Part shown: piece by piece, positions 1-7,110 of the stretch
Layout: each line of letters starts with the position of its first letter
Numbering within the stretch: position 1 is the first letter of the stretch
Assembly (NCBI RefSeq): GCF_019655055.1
Contig: NZ_BPFA01000038.1
Coordinates: forward strand, 1 to 47,667
DNA from: Shewanella sp. MBTL60-112-B2
GTDB lineage: Bacteria; Pseudomonadota; Gammaproteobacteria; Enterobacterales; Shewanellaceae
Length of the DNA stretch: 47,667 bases
Direction of reading: 5' to 3'
Notes under the pieces: model-generated
Database searches by the model: none
The model's input: only the letters and a program-made list of their open reading frames with translations
What the model was told of the DNA's origin: nothing
Made by a program: the position numbers and the translations under genes

Positions 1-54
1 TCAAGGCTAAGCCTTTCAAAATGGCGCCTTAGACGCTTAGGTCGTTTGGCTGAG
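1..54 (-). other. Start of the 16S rRNA operon leader (runs off left edge)
   Basis: This short stretch lies just downstream, on the minus strand, of an rRNA-type promoter and contains no open frame. It holds small inverted repeats such as AAGGCTAAGCCTT near positions 2-14. I infer it is the first part of an rRNA precursor leader whose 16S gene lies beyond the left edge. No mature rRNA sequence is visible here. Confidence 0.5.
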
Positions 55-89
55 GAGGCGTATTCTACACTCTCCAGTGTCGGCGTCAA
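55..89 (-). promoter_or_regulatory. rRNA operon promoter, downstream copy (P2-like)
   Basis: On the minus strand a -35 box TTGACG (84-89) and a -10 box TAGAAT (62-67) are separated by 16 bp. A GC-rich discriminator (ACGCC) follows, typical of stringently controlled rRNA promoters. An A/T-rich stretch just upstream (about 95-113) resembles an UP element. Transcription would leave the window to the left. The layout strongly resembles the promoter in front of 16S genes in Shewanella and Vibrio relatives; the rrn assignment is inferred because the 16S gene is not in view. Confidence 0.8.
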
Positions 90-282
90 GCGCTTATTTT
101 AAGAAGTTTTTCAAGCGATGATTCTTTGTTCACTCTCGTGTTAACAACCATCATTCGAAGCTCTTAAAGCGTTTGTCACCTGAATCAAATCTCCTAAGAG
201 TTTTAACTCTCTAACACCGCTGCAAGTCCCGTTCTACCTAAGCTTTCGTTTAGCTAGTTGGCCTGCTGTGCCGTGTCAGTGG

Positions 283-316
283 ATGCGCATTATAGGGAGA
301 TCTTTGAAGATCGCAA
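283..316 (-). promoter_or_regulatory. rRNA operon promoter, upstream copy (P1-like)
   Basis: On the minus strand a perfect -10 TATAAT (289-294) sits 16 bp from TTGCGA (311-316) and is followed by the GC-rich discriminator GCGCATCC. An A/T-rich tract upstream (about 318-340) could be an UP element. With the promoter at 62-89 it gives tandem start sites about 230 bp apart, the usual arrangement upstream of rRNA operons. The stretch between them (120-282) has no gene that I recognise. Confidence 0.7.
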
Positions 317-378
317 GCAGCTTTAGTAATAAAATTAGAAGATATGAATCAAGTGGATGGTTATCAAACGATACGTAC

Positions 379-404
379 AAAAAAGGGGCTAAAAGCCCCT
401 TTTC
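379..404 (-). terminator. Rho-independent terminator of the tlpA-ccmHGF unit
   Basis: A 10-bp stem, AAAAGGGGCT (381-390) with AGCCCCTTTT (394-403), encloses a 3-base loop. On the minus strand it is followed by a run of six T (384-379). It lies 23 bp past the stop codon of the thioredoxin gene and separates the ccm unit from the rRNA promoters. Confidence 0.88.
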
Positions 405-426
405 ATCATGATTAACACTATTAAAT

Positions 427-1023
427 CTAGTCTGCGTTCTTGGTAACTTGATTTGATTGCTGAGGTTCAGCAAGAAACCCCTTAATAAGTGTTACAGCTT
501 TATCGTCATCCCAATCAACGAAGGTACGAACGAAAGCAATTAACTCACCTTCCCTATTAAGGATAAAGGTCGCAGGGATTGTGTCTAAAGGAAAGACATT
601 ACCCAGCTTCTGTTCTTTATCATAATAGGTATTAAAGTCTTCCATACCTAATGACTTTAAGAATGGCTCTACTTGCTTATTACCTTCTAGATCGATAGAG
701 ACAGGTAACACCTCAAAATCATCTGATCCGATCTTGGCAGAGAAGCGGCTGATCGCCGGCAGCTCTCGAACACATGGAGGACACCAAGTTGCCCACATGT
801 TTACCATAATCACTTTGCCTTTATATTGGCTAAAGTCGACAGAGGAGCCTTCGCTATCTTTAAAAGCTACGGCTTCGATCGGAAATGGCTTAGGAAGAAC
901 ACTAATTAGATCGACACTTGACTGAACTTGTCTTTCTGCTTGCTTCTCCATACCTGGATAAGCTTGCGCGCCTACAGCAAACAACATGGTTGCTGCAGCT
1001 AGACCCACTATGGTCGATCTCAT
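427..1023 (-). CDS. TlpA/ResA-family periplasmic thioredoxin-like protein
   Basis: This 198-aa protein starts with a hydrophobic signal peptide, probably cut near AQA-Y (residue 21), so it should act in the periplasm. The thioredoxin-fold active site is WCPPC, with cysteines at 81 and 84, and the conserved cis-proline is in TIPAT (Pro150). The ATG overlaps the ccmH stop (ATGA), so it is the last gene of the ccmF-ccmG-ccmH unit. It is distinct from CcmG, which is also present. I infer an auxiliary reductant role for apocytochrome or another exported thiol protein; the family is broad and the substrate cannot be read from sequence. A similar gene follows ccmH in other Shewanella. Confidence 0.85.
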   Translation of the reverse strand: MRSTIVGLAAATMLFAVGAQAYPGMEKQAERQVQSSVDLISVLPKPFPIEAVAFKDSEGSSVDFSQYKGKVIMVNMWATWCPPCVRELPAISRFSAKIGSDDFEVLPVSIDLEGNKQVEPFLKSLGMEDFNTYYDKEQKLGNVFPLDTIPATFILNREGELIAFVRTFVDWDDDKAVTLIKGFLAEPQQSNQVTKNAD

Positions 1024-1502
1024 TTAGCGTCTCTCTTTAATAGACGATTGAGTTCATCTTGCTCTTCAGTAGAAAGCTCTTGGTTAGTCGCTTCCGCTAT
1101 ACGCTGTTTACGAATGAAAAAGAAACCAATCAAACCACCAAACAATAGAAGAGCTATTGGGCCCAACCACAGTGCGTAGGTTTTAGCTTCCATTCTTGGC
1201 TTATATAGTACGAACTCACCGTAACGACTCGTCATGAATTCAACGATTTCGTCATCAGCCTTACCTTCATCAACCATCTGGTATACTTCTAGACGTAAGT
1301 CCTGAGCAACTGGAGAGTTCGAATCGATCAGATTCTGATTCTGGCACTGTGGGCAACGTAAAGAGTGAGCAAGACTTAATGCGCGCTTTTGGTTATCAAC
1401 AGACTTAAATTCATAAGTGTCTACCGGCGTAGCATTAACAATGCTTGTCATGCTGACTAGTAACACTAGAGCCGATAAGCCCTTCATTAGTGATTTAATC
1501 AC
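1020..1502 (-). CDS. ccmH: Cytochrome c maturation protein CcmH (CXXC thiol-reducing subunit)
   Basis: This 160-aa protein has a signal peptide (about residues 1-24), the CcmH/CycL/Ccl2 motif LRCPQC with cysteines 50 and 53, a three-helix periplasmic domain and one C-terminal membrane segment (about 110-130) with a short cytoplasmic tail. CcmH keeps the CXXCH cysteines of apocytochrome reduced and works with CcmF and CcmI in haem ligation. It is the short form; the TPR half found fused in E. coli CcmH is encoded separately as ccmI (4482-5738). The start is GTG, and its first bases overlap the ccmG stop (GTGA), which implies translational coupling. Confidence 0.95.
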   Translation of the reverse strand: MIKSLMKGLSALVLLVSMTSIVNATPVDTYEFKSVDNQKRALSLAHSLRCPQCQNQNLIDSNSPVAQDLRLEVYQMVDEGKADDEIVEFMTSRYGEFVLYKPRMEAKTYALWLGPIALLLFGGLIGFFFIRKQRIAEATNQELSTEEQDELNRLLKRDAK

Positions 1503-2053
1503 GATGCACCATCCTTCGCAGCTTCAGCTTGTAGCTGTTGAACCATAGGGTAAAGTGTTTCTTTCCACACATTACTGTCGATAGGACCTGCGTAACGGTA
1601 ACGGATAATACCTTTATGGTCGACCAAGAAACTTTCAGGGGCACCATAAACACCAAGATCTAAACCTAAACGACCATCATGGTCATAGATATTGATAGCA
1701 TATGGATTACCTTCACGGCTCAGCTCACGAATAGCAAGCGGGCGATCATCTCGATAATTAATGCCGTAAATAGGCAGAATATTCTTACGTGCCAAAGTCA
1801 TTAAGAAAGGATGCTCATACTTACATGACGGGCACCAAGTTGCCCATACGTTAAGTAGACCGACCTTGCCTTTTAGCGTCTCATTAGTCACGGTTTCCCC
1901 TGACTTTTCCAAAACCTCTAACTGGAAAGCCGGGATCGGCTTTCCTTCTAGAGCTGAATCGAGTTGTTGAGGGTTAAGGAAGAGCCCCTTATAAAGGAAC
2001 ACTCCCATACCTAAAAACACGACGAGTGGAATAAATAGTACTAACTTTTTCAT
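1499..2053 (-). CDS. ccmG: Thiol:disulfide interchange protein CcmG/DsbE
   Basis: This 184-aa protein has an uncleaved N-terminal membrane anchor (about 4-21) and a periplasmic thioredoxin domain with active site WCPSC (Cys74, Cys77). The CcmG signature GVYGAPE (Pro139 as the cis-proline) distinguishes it from generic TlpA proteins such as the one at 427-1023. It passes electrons, normally from DsbD, to the CcmH/apocytochrome thiols during System I cytochrome c biogenesis. It lies 17 bp after ccmF and overlaps ccmH by 4 bp. Confidence 0.96.
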   Translation of the reverse strand: MKKLVLFIPLVVFLGMGVFLYKGLFLNPQQLDSALEGKPIPAFQLEVLEKSGETVTNETLKGKVGLLNVWATWCPSCKYEHPFLMTLARKNILPIYGINYRDDRPLAIRELSREGNPYAINIYDHDGRLGLDLGVYGAPESFLVDHKGIIRYRYAGPIDSNVWKETLYPMVQQLQAEAAKDGAS

Positions 2054-2070
2054 ACTTACCCTACTTCCAA

Positions 2071-4050
2071 TTAAGCCGTAGCTAACTTATCGGCTTCTTT
2101 AGCAGCTGTGCTTTCTGCGCTCTTAGCCTTTACGCGATAACGCTTATCAGAAGCAGCGAAGAAACCACCAACCATCATAAAGATTGAACCAAACCAGATC
2201 CAACGAACGAATGGCTTGTAGTTGATACGTACAGCGTACTCAGTACGGCTAATTGGATCACCCATTGTTACGTAAAGATCTCGGAATAGACCCCAATCGA
2301 TACCCGCTTCAGTCATGTCCATAGTACGAACATTGTATTGGCGACGGTCAGGTCTTAGTAGGGTTACATAATCATCACCCTGGTAAACTTCAATTTGACC
2401 TTGTTGAGCCGTGTAGTTCGGACCAACAACATTCTTGGTTTCAACATAGTTAAAGGTATAACCAGCTAACTCATGAGAAATACCTGGGCCCATACGGACA
2501 CTCTTCTCTAATGAGTAGTTAGACACCATAGTGGCACCAACTACAGATACCGCAATACCTAGATGGGCAATGATCATGCCTAGCTGGCTACGTCCAAGAC
2601 GAGTCAAGTCAATTGAGCCATCTTTAGTCTTAACCATGTTATAAGCAGCACGGAATGTCATCAATGTGACCCATACTGCTGCCGCAATACCGAATACAAC
2701 CCAAGCGTTAAACTCACCGCCTGCAATAAATGGAACTGCTAGACCCACTACCGCAGCAATTACTGCAGGAATGATTAACTGGCGCTTAAGTTCACCCGCT
2801 TTAGATTTCTTCCAGCGGATAATTGGACCAATACCCATAAAGCCAAATAGCACAAGCACGATTGGAACAAATACGGCGTTAAAGTATGGAGGTCCTACAG
2901 AAATCTTACCCATGCCCAATGCATCTATTAGCAGCGGGTAAAGAGTACCGAGTAAAACAGTACCACAAGCGACTGTTAGCAACAGGTTACACACCAGCAG
3001 CATGGTCTCTTTTGATTTCAGCTCAAAACGTGCAGGGCTACGCATCTCACTCGCTCTGAAAGCGAATAGCGTAAGCGAGCCACCAATTGCTAAACCGAGT
3101 AGCAATAGGATGAACATACCTCGACTTGGATCCGCAGCGAACGAGTGAACCGAAGTTAACACGCCAGAACGAACAATAAAGGTACCAAGTAAACTTAGTG
3201 AGAAAGCGAAGATTGAAAGTAGAACGGTCCAGTTACGGAATGCACCACGCTTCTCGGTCACGATTAACGAGTGAAGTAGAGCCGTACCAATCAACCAAGG
3301 CATGAAAGAGGCGTTCTCAACTGGATCCCAGAACCACCAACCACCCCAACCGAGTTCGTAGTATGCCCACCAAGAACCTAGCGAGATACCACCAGTTAGG
3401 AATACCCAAGCTGCTAGTGTCCAAGGACGGCTCCAGCGAGCCCATGCAGAGTCTAGTCGTCCACTCATAAGAGCGGCAATTGCGAATGCAAAACTTACAG
3501 AGAAGCCAACATAACCTAGATACAACATTGGAGGGTGGAAAATCAAACCAACGTCTTGCAACATTGGGTTAAGGTCGCGACCTTCCATCGGAATTGGGAA
3601 TAAACGCTCAAATGGGCTAGAAGTTAGCAACATAAATAGCGTAAAGCCAATTAAGATCATTGCTAGTACAGCCAACACTCGAGCAGTAAAGACTTCTTCT
3701 AAGCCCTTACTAAATAGTGCAACCGCTGCAGCCCAAGCTGCTAATGAGAATACCCAGAATAGCAAAGAACCTTCATGTCCTCCCCATACTGCCGCTATCT
3801 TGAAAAAGATTGGCAATTCAGAGTTGGAGTGATGAGCTACATAAGCAACAGAGAAGTCATCGACAGCGAAGCTATAGCCAAGCGCAATAACAGAGAAGAG
3901 AATAAAGAAGAACATGCCGTAACTTAGTGGCCAAGCATAGCGCACTAGGTATTGGTCTTTACGAGCTACACCTACTAAAGGAACGATGGCTAACAGCATG
4001 GCGAATGCCAAGCCGATAATCAGCGAAAAGTGTCCTAATTCTGGGATCAT
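2071..4050 (-). CDS. ccmF: Haem lyase subunit CcmF
   Basis: This large polytopic inner-membrane protein (659 aa, close to the family norm) carries the periplasmic tryptophan-rich WWD motif at 235-253 (WGGWWFWDPVENASFMPWL). Conserved histidines include His172 (FHPPMLYLG), His260, one in SVHSF and one in IAHLG, matching the family's haem ligands. CcmF receives haem from holo-CcmE and attaches it to apocytochrome c together with CcmH and CcmI. The C-terminal part holds a large periplasmic domain followed by a final membrane helix near 625-645. It is the first gene of a minus-strand unit with ccmG, ccmH and the tlpA-like gene, divergent from ccmI. Confidence 0.98.
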   Translation of the reverse strand: MIPELGHFSLIIGLAFAMLLAIVPLVGVARKDQYLVRYAWPLSYGMFFFILFSVIALGYSFAVDDFSVAYVAHHSNSELPIFFKIAAVWGGHEGSLLFWVFSLAAWAAAVALFSKGLEEVFTARVLAVLAMILIGFTLFMLLTSSPFERLFPIPMEGRDLNPMLQDVGLIFHPPMLYLGYVGFSVSFAFAIAALMSGRLDSAWARWSRPWTLAAWVFLTGGISLGSWWAYYELGWGGWWFWDPVENASFMPWLIGTALLHSLIVTEKRGAFRNWTVLLSIFAFSLSLLGTFIVRSGVLTSVHSFAADPSRGMFILLLLGLAIGGSLTLFAFRASEMRSPARFELKSKETMLLVCNLLLTVACGTVLLGTLYPLLIDALGMGKISVGPPYFNAVFVPIVLVLFGFMGIGPIIRWKKSKAGELKRQLIIPAVIAAVVGLAVPFIAGGEFNAWVVFGIAAAVWVTLMTFRAAYNMVKTKDGSIDLTRLGRSQLGMIIAHLGIAVSVVGATMVSNYSLEKSVRMGPGISHELAGYTFNYVETKNVVGPNYTAQQGQIEVYQGDDYVTLLRPDRRQYNVRTMDMTEAGIDWGLFRDLYVTMGDPISRTEYAVRINYKPFVRWIWFGSIFMMVGGFFAASDKRYRVKAKSAESTAAKEADKLATA

Positions 4051-4481
4051 GGGTTTTCCTCAGTCCTAAACCATGCTTGATTAAGCTTTCGCTGAATCAT
4101 CGCATACGTGTTTACAATTAACACTATTAAAAGGTACAAATTTTAGCTCAGTTTAGTATTTGCTATTGTTAATGTCTGCCTATTTCGTACAAATATGGGT
4201 GACCTGTCTCATTCTTCCCCTATCTTATTAACAAACACACATAAACAATTGCATGTCATATTCAAGCGTATACTGAGCGAATTCGGTTGAATGTTAAGGT
4301 CTGACAGACAAAGTTCCCATAAGTTTCGGGAAATTTTACAAATAGAATCAATCTGTGAACAAGCACTCAACTTAGAGTATTTCAGGTTATATTACTGTTC
4401 AATGAATAATCTTTCCGTATAATCTTATTCCTAGTTCAGCGGTGAAGCCGCTTTTTCGCAAACTAAAGTGAAATAGACATA
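4051..4481. promoter_or_regulatory. Divergent ccmF/ccmI promoter region
   Basis: This 431-bp spacer contains no convincing gene and must hold promoters for ccmF (minus) and ccmI (plus). For ccmI a good -10 TATAAT lies at 4418-4423, with only a poor -35 upstream. For ccmF a weak candidate is TTGTAC with a 17-bp spacer to TGTAAA at about 4100-4130. A small inverted repeat, GTCTGACAGAC, occurs near 4301-4311. A hairpin with a T-run follows the ccmI -10 (separate entry). Confidence 0.45.
4438..4456 (+). terminator. Hairpin plus T-run in the ccmI leader (possible attenuator)
   Basis: Downstream of the putative ccmI -10 box, AGCGG (4438-4442) pairs with CCGCT (4448-4452) around loop TGAAG, and a T5 run follows. 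The 5-bp stem is weak for a full terminator. Its place between promoter and start codon fits an attenuator or an mRNA leader structure. This is inference. Confidence 0.3.
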
Positions 4482-5738
4482 ATGACCACATTCTGGATTT
4501 TGATAGCCTCATTTCTACTGGTTAGCCTCGCGCTGATTTGGTTCCCACACTTCCGCCAACAGCGCATGCTGAGGACTGAAGAAGCCGACGTTCGCAAGGG
4601 TACTAACCTTGAACTATTTAATGAACGACTCGCAACTTTAGAGAAAGAACTTCAAGAAGAACTTCTTGACCAACCTGAGTTCGATGCACTTAAGAAAGAG
4701 CTTGAAATCAGCTTACTTCAAGACATGAAGCAAGGTGATGACGAGTCGTTAGTGAACACACTAAAGCCAAAAAGTATCCTTTGGCCGTCAGTTATGTCAG
4801 TTGTTATTATCGGTATCTGCGGTTACATGTACTCAACATTGGGTGCCTATAAAAACTTAGACCAACCAATGGCAGCAAATGATCCACATGCAGGCCAAAC
4901 CACTGAACAAATAATGTCTCAGCGTGTGGGCATGATGGAAGCGCAAGCACAGGCTGAACCTGAAAATAGCCAACTATGGTTCAGCCTAGGTCATGCTTAT
5001 ATTTCAGCAAACCGTTACGATGACGCAATCAAAGCATTCGATAAGACAATGGATCTTGTAGGCGTACACGCTGAATTACTAGGGCCTAAAGCAACAGCGC
5101 TTTATTACCGCTCTAATCAAAAGATGACACCAACAGTTCAAGCACTTGTTGATCAAGCACTAAGCCTTGACCCTGTAGACCCATCAACATTATTACTTGT
5201 TGGAATGGATTCGTTCTTTACTGCTGATTACCCGAAAGCAATTGACGCTTGGCAACTAATCCTAGATAGCGATCGTACTGACGTTGACCGTGGTGCAATC
5301 ATGAATGCTATTGAAAGCGCTAAAATGAGATTAGGTTCTGATGGTGCAATACCAAATGATGAAGCTCATAAGGGTGTTCAAGCAGATGCAACAACAGCAA
5401 AGACTGTAACGGTTGAAGTATCGATTTCGCCGGAGTTACAAGCTAAGGTAGCAAGCACTGACATGCTATTTATTTTTGCTCGCTCAACTGAAGGTCCTAA
5501 AGTACCACTAGCTGCTACGAAGATTTCTGCGGAGTCTCTACCAGCAACGATTACTCTAGATGACAGCACAGGTATGGGTGGCAACACTAAGCTAAGCGAT
5601 GCTAAAGCCGTTGAAATCATCGCTGTACTGTCTAAACATGGTAGCGTAAGAGCTCAATCTGGTGATATCCAAGGCACACTTGCGATGATCAAAGTAGGCG
5701 AGACTGGCCAACTAGTTCTAGATACTCAAGTTCAATAA
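4482..5738 (+). CDS. ccmI: Cytochrome c biogenesis protein CcmI (apocytochrome chaperone)
   Basis: This 418-aa protein has two N-terminal membrane helices (about 3-21 and 99-120) flanking a cytoplasmic coiled-coil/leucine-rich loop (residues 45-80, rich in Glu and Leu). TPR-like repeats follow from about 160 (SQLWFSLGHAYISANRYDDA), then a C-terminal beta-rich periplasmic domain. This is the CcmI architecture; in E. coli the region is fused to CcmH. CcmI binds the C-terminus of apocytochrome c and presents it to CcmF/CcmH. The gene is monocistronic, divergent from ccmF, with its own terminator just downstream. The ribosome binding site before the ATG is weak. Confidence 0.94.
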   Translation: MTTFWILIASFLLVSLALIWFPHFRQQRMLRTEEADVRKGTNLELFNERLATLEKELQEELLDQPEFDALKKELEISLLQDMKQGDDESLVNTLKPKSILWPSVMSVVIIGICGYMYSTLGAYKNLDQPMAANDPHAGQTTEQIMSQRVGMMEAQAQAEPENSQLWFSLGHAYISANRYDDAIKAFDKTMDLVGVHAELLGPKATALYYRSNQKMTPTVQALVDQALSLDPVDPSTLLLVGMDSFFTADYPKAIDAWQLILDSDRTDVDRGAIMNAIESAKMRLGSDGAIPNDEAHKGVQADATTAKTVTVEVSISPELQAKVASTDMLFIFARSTEGPKVPLAATKISAESLPATITLDDSTGMGGNTKLSDAKAVEIIAVLSKHGSVRAQSGDIQGTLAMIKVGETGQLVLDTQVQ

Positions 5739-5752
5739 GACTGAACTAGTGG

Positions 5753-5779
5753 AAAAGCCGGCTTTAGCCGGTTTTTTTA
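5753..5779 (+). terminator. Terminator of ccmI
   Basis: CCGGC (5758-5762) pairs with GCCGG (5767-5771) around TTTA, extended by an A/T stem. A run of seven T follows on the plus strand. It starts 14 bp after the ccmI stop. Its core is nearly the same as that of the scyA terminator at 6455-6482. Confidence 0.9.
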
Positions 5780-5789
5780 TATCTGATTG

Positions 5790-6074
5790 TAATACCAATC
5801 AGTATAAGAAGTTGATCTACTCAGAGCGTTTTTGGCAAACTAATTCAAGGCGAATAACTGAAAGAATGGTGGCTCCCTTGTGAAGTTATTCAACGCAGAA
5901 GTAGGCAGCCAAAAACGCTCCAGAATGGCGAGTTTTAGCGGCTCTGATACTGCGACTCTTAATAAACAAAGAGGGAGCTTAAACCTAGTTTAACTATGCT
6001 CTGCACTCGTTGCCTTGTCTCAGTGCCGCTAAACTCTCGCTGAGCGACCAAATCTTTATACTAATTGGTATAAT
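5790..6074. mobile_element. MITE-like non-coding repeat element (about 285 bp)
   Basis: The element begins with ATACCAATCAGTATAA (5792-5807) and ends with TATACTAATTGGTATA (6057-6072), imperfect terminal inverted repeats of about 16 bp. Inside are two nested inverted repeats. A perfect 13-bp pair is GAGCGTTTTTGGC (5824-5836) with GCCAAAAACGCTC (5908-5920). A second pair is GCGAGTTTTAGCGGC (5928-5942) with its near complement at 6025-6040. No coding frame is present. A truncated copy of the left end occurs at 10738-10793 and a solo end at 6422-6437, so this is a dispersed family. The MITE label is inferred from structure; no target duplication beyond a possible TA is clear. Confidence 0.6.
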
Positions 6075-6454
6075 AAAGTTCATCTGCAAAGTAGCCCTAA
6101 GTACTGATTCATGCCTACTACCTTAACCACTTTTCATTCTGTTGCTGTTAAAGTAACGAAGGTAAGCCGAGGTCTTGAAGCAAGTAGTCATGCTATATCG
6201 AGAGGCTCCGCATAGCGTTCACAGTTCAGCCCCTCGCTTTAAACATCTAACACCCTGCGGATGCTCTAAAATTCCGCTTCTACTTTGTATAGACTAACTG
6301 TGAGAAGTCTTCTTTCATGCATGAGTCTGAAATCCCCCAGAAAAGCTAGTTAGTGCCCACTTACAACTGGGGGTGACTGGATATACAGGCCCTAAAACTA
6401 TATAAATAGCTTTAAATTCATACCAATCAGTATAACGTTTCGAAAATTTGATAC
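6075..6454. other. Non-coding stretch between the repeat element and the scyA terminator
   Basis: About 380 bp without a gene that I recognise. It contains CCCCCAG (about 6334-6341) and its complement CTGGGGG (about 6366-6373), a long-range inverted repeat, and then a solo copy of the repeat terminus at 6422-6437. It may be part of a larger or second, decayed repeat element. Confidence 0.4.
6422..6437. repeat. Solo copy of the MITE terminal repeat
   Basis: ATACCAATCAGTATAA here is identical to the left terminus of the element at 5792-5807, in the same orientation. It then continues into unrelated sequence (CGTTTCG). The motif is itself semi-palindromic (TATAC...GTATA). Confidence 0.6.
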
Positions 6455-6482
6455 AAAAAAACCGGCTAAAGCCGGTTTTTTG
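6455..6482 (-). terminator. Terminator of scyA
   Basis: ACCGGC (6461-6466) pairs with GCCGGT (6471-6476) around TAAA, with A7 and T6 flanks that make it usable in both directions. On the minus strand it lies 15 bp past the cytochrome stop codon. Confidence 0.9.
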
Positions 6483-6496
6483 ATGCCTAGTAAAGC

Positions 6497-6790
6497 TTAC
6501 TTAGACATATACTCGATTGCATTCTTGTAATCTTCATCAGTACAATCAGTACACATACCACCTGGTGGCATAGCGTTTAGGCCTGACTTAACAGTAGATA
6601 CTAACGCGTCCATACCTTTACCTAGACGTGGTTCCCAAGCTGCAGCGTCATGTGATTTAGGCGCACCAGCAACACCCATGCTGTGACATACTTGACATGC
6701 CTTGTCGTATACAGCTTTACCATCTTGAGCAAGTGCGCTTGTAGACAGAGTCATAGCTGCCACTGCAGTCAGTGCTAATAATTTTTTCAT
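6497..6790 (-). CDS. scyA: Small periplasmic monohaem cytochrome c (c5-like, ScyA-like)
   Basis: This 97-aa protein has a signal peptide cut near ALA-Q (residue 21), one CXXCH haem site CQVCH at 32-36 and a probable axial methionine at Met74 (NAMPPGG). A second cysteine pair, C80/C83 in MCTDC, is typical of cytochrome c5-type proteins. It is a soluble electron carrier, plausibly linking the inner-membrane quinol side to periplasmic reductases or oxidases. The start at 6790 (MKKLLAL) is chosen over an upstream ATG because it gives a clean signal peptide and leaves the promoter outside the gene. It sits inside the ccm cluster, as in other Shewanella; the symbol is by similarity of context and sequence. 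Confidence 0.87.
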   Translation of the reverse strand: MKKLLALTAVAAMTLSTSALAQDGKAVYDKACQVCHSMGVAGAPKSHDAAAWEPRLGKGMDALVSTVKSGLNAMPPGGMCTDCTDEDYKNAIEYMSK

Positions 6791-6810
6791 TTTATACTTT
6801 CCTAATGCAA

Positions 6811-6839
6811 ATTCTAACAAAGCTCACGCTGCCCTCAAA
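6811..6839 (-). promoter_or_regulatory. Probable scyA promoter
   Basis: On the minus strand TTTGAG (6834-6839) and TAGAAT (6811-6816) are separated by 17 bp, about 20 bp before the cytochrome start codon. The short leader supports the start at 6790. The remaining spacer to ccmA (6840-7110) holds no gene. Confidence 0.5.
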
Positions 6840-6901
6840 TTTTTGGCAGACTTGATTTAGCCCCGCTAGGTTACTACAAAGTTCAACAAATGGCATCTTT
6901 T

Positions 6902-6917
6902 TGTGATATTAATCGCG
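6902..6917. promoter_or_regulatory. Possible CRP-type site in the scyA/ccmA divergent region
   Basis: TGTGATATTAATCGCG matches one half of the CRP consensus TGTGA-N6-TCACA fully and the other half in part. It lies between the divergent scyA and ccmA genes. CRP is the main activator of anaerobic respiration and cytochrome genes in Shewanella (known for S. oneidensis). The second half-site is poor, so this is only a candidate. Confidence 0.25.
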
Positions 6918-7110
6918 TGAAAGCACATTCCACAAGACATAGTTCTCAAAAACGTTAATATATTAGCAAATGTTTAAAAAGTTCATACAAAATACACAAT
7001 ATTCGAACTACATCAAATTGCTGACACTTAGCTACAAGCAAGACTAAACGCTTGAAAGTCTATGTGTTAGTATCACTTGTGTTTTCATACAGCTTGATAT
7101 AGAGGGCTCA

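Noticed and set aside
7060..7080. TGTGTTAGTATCAC as a second CRP site before ccmA
   Set aside because: The half-sites are one base too close and neither is complete.
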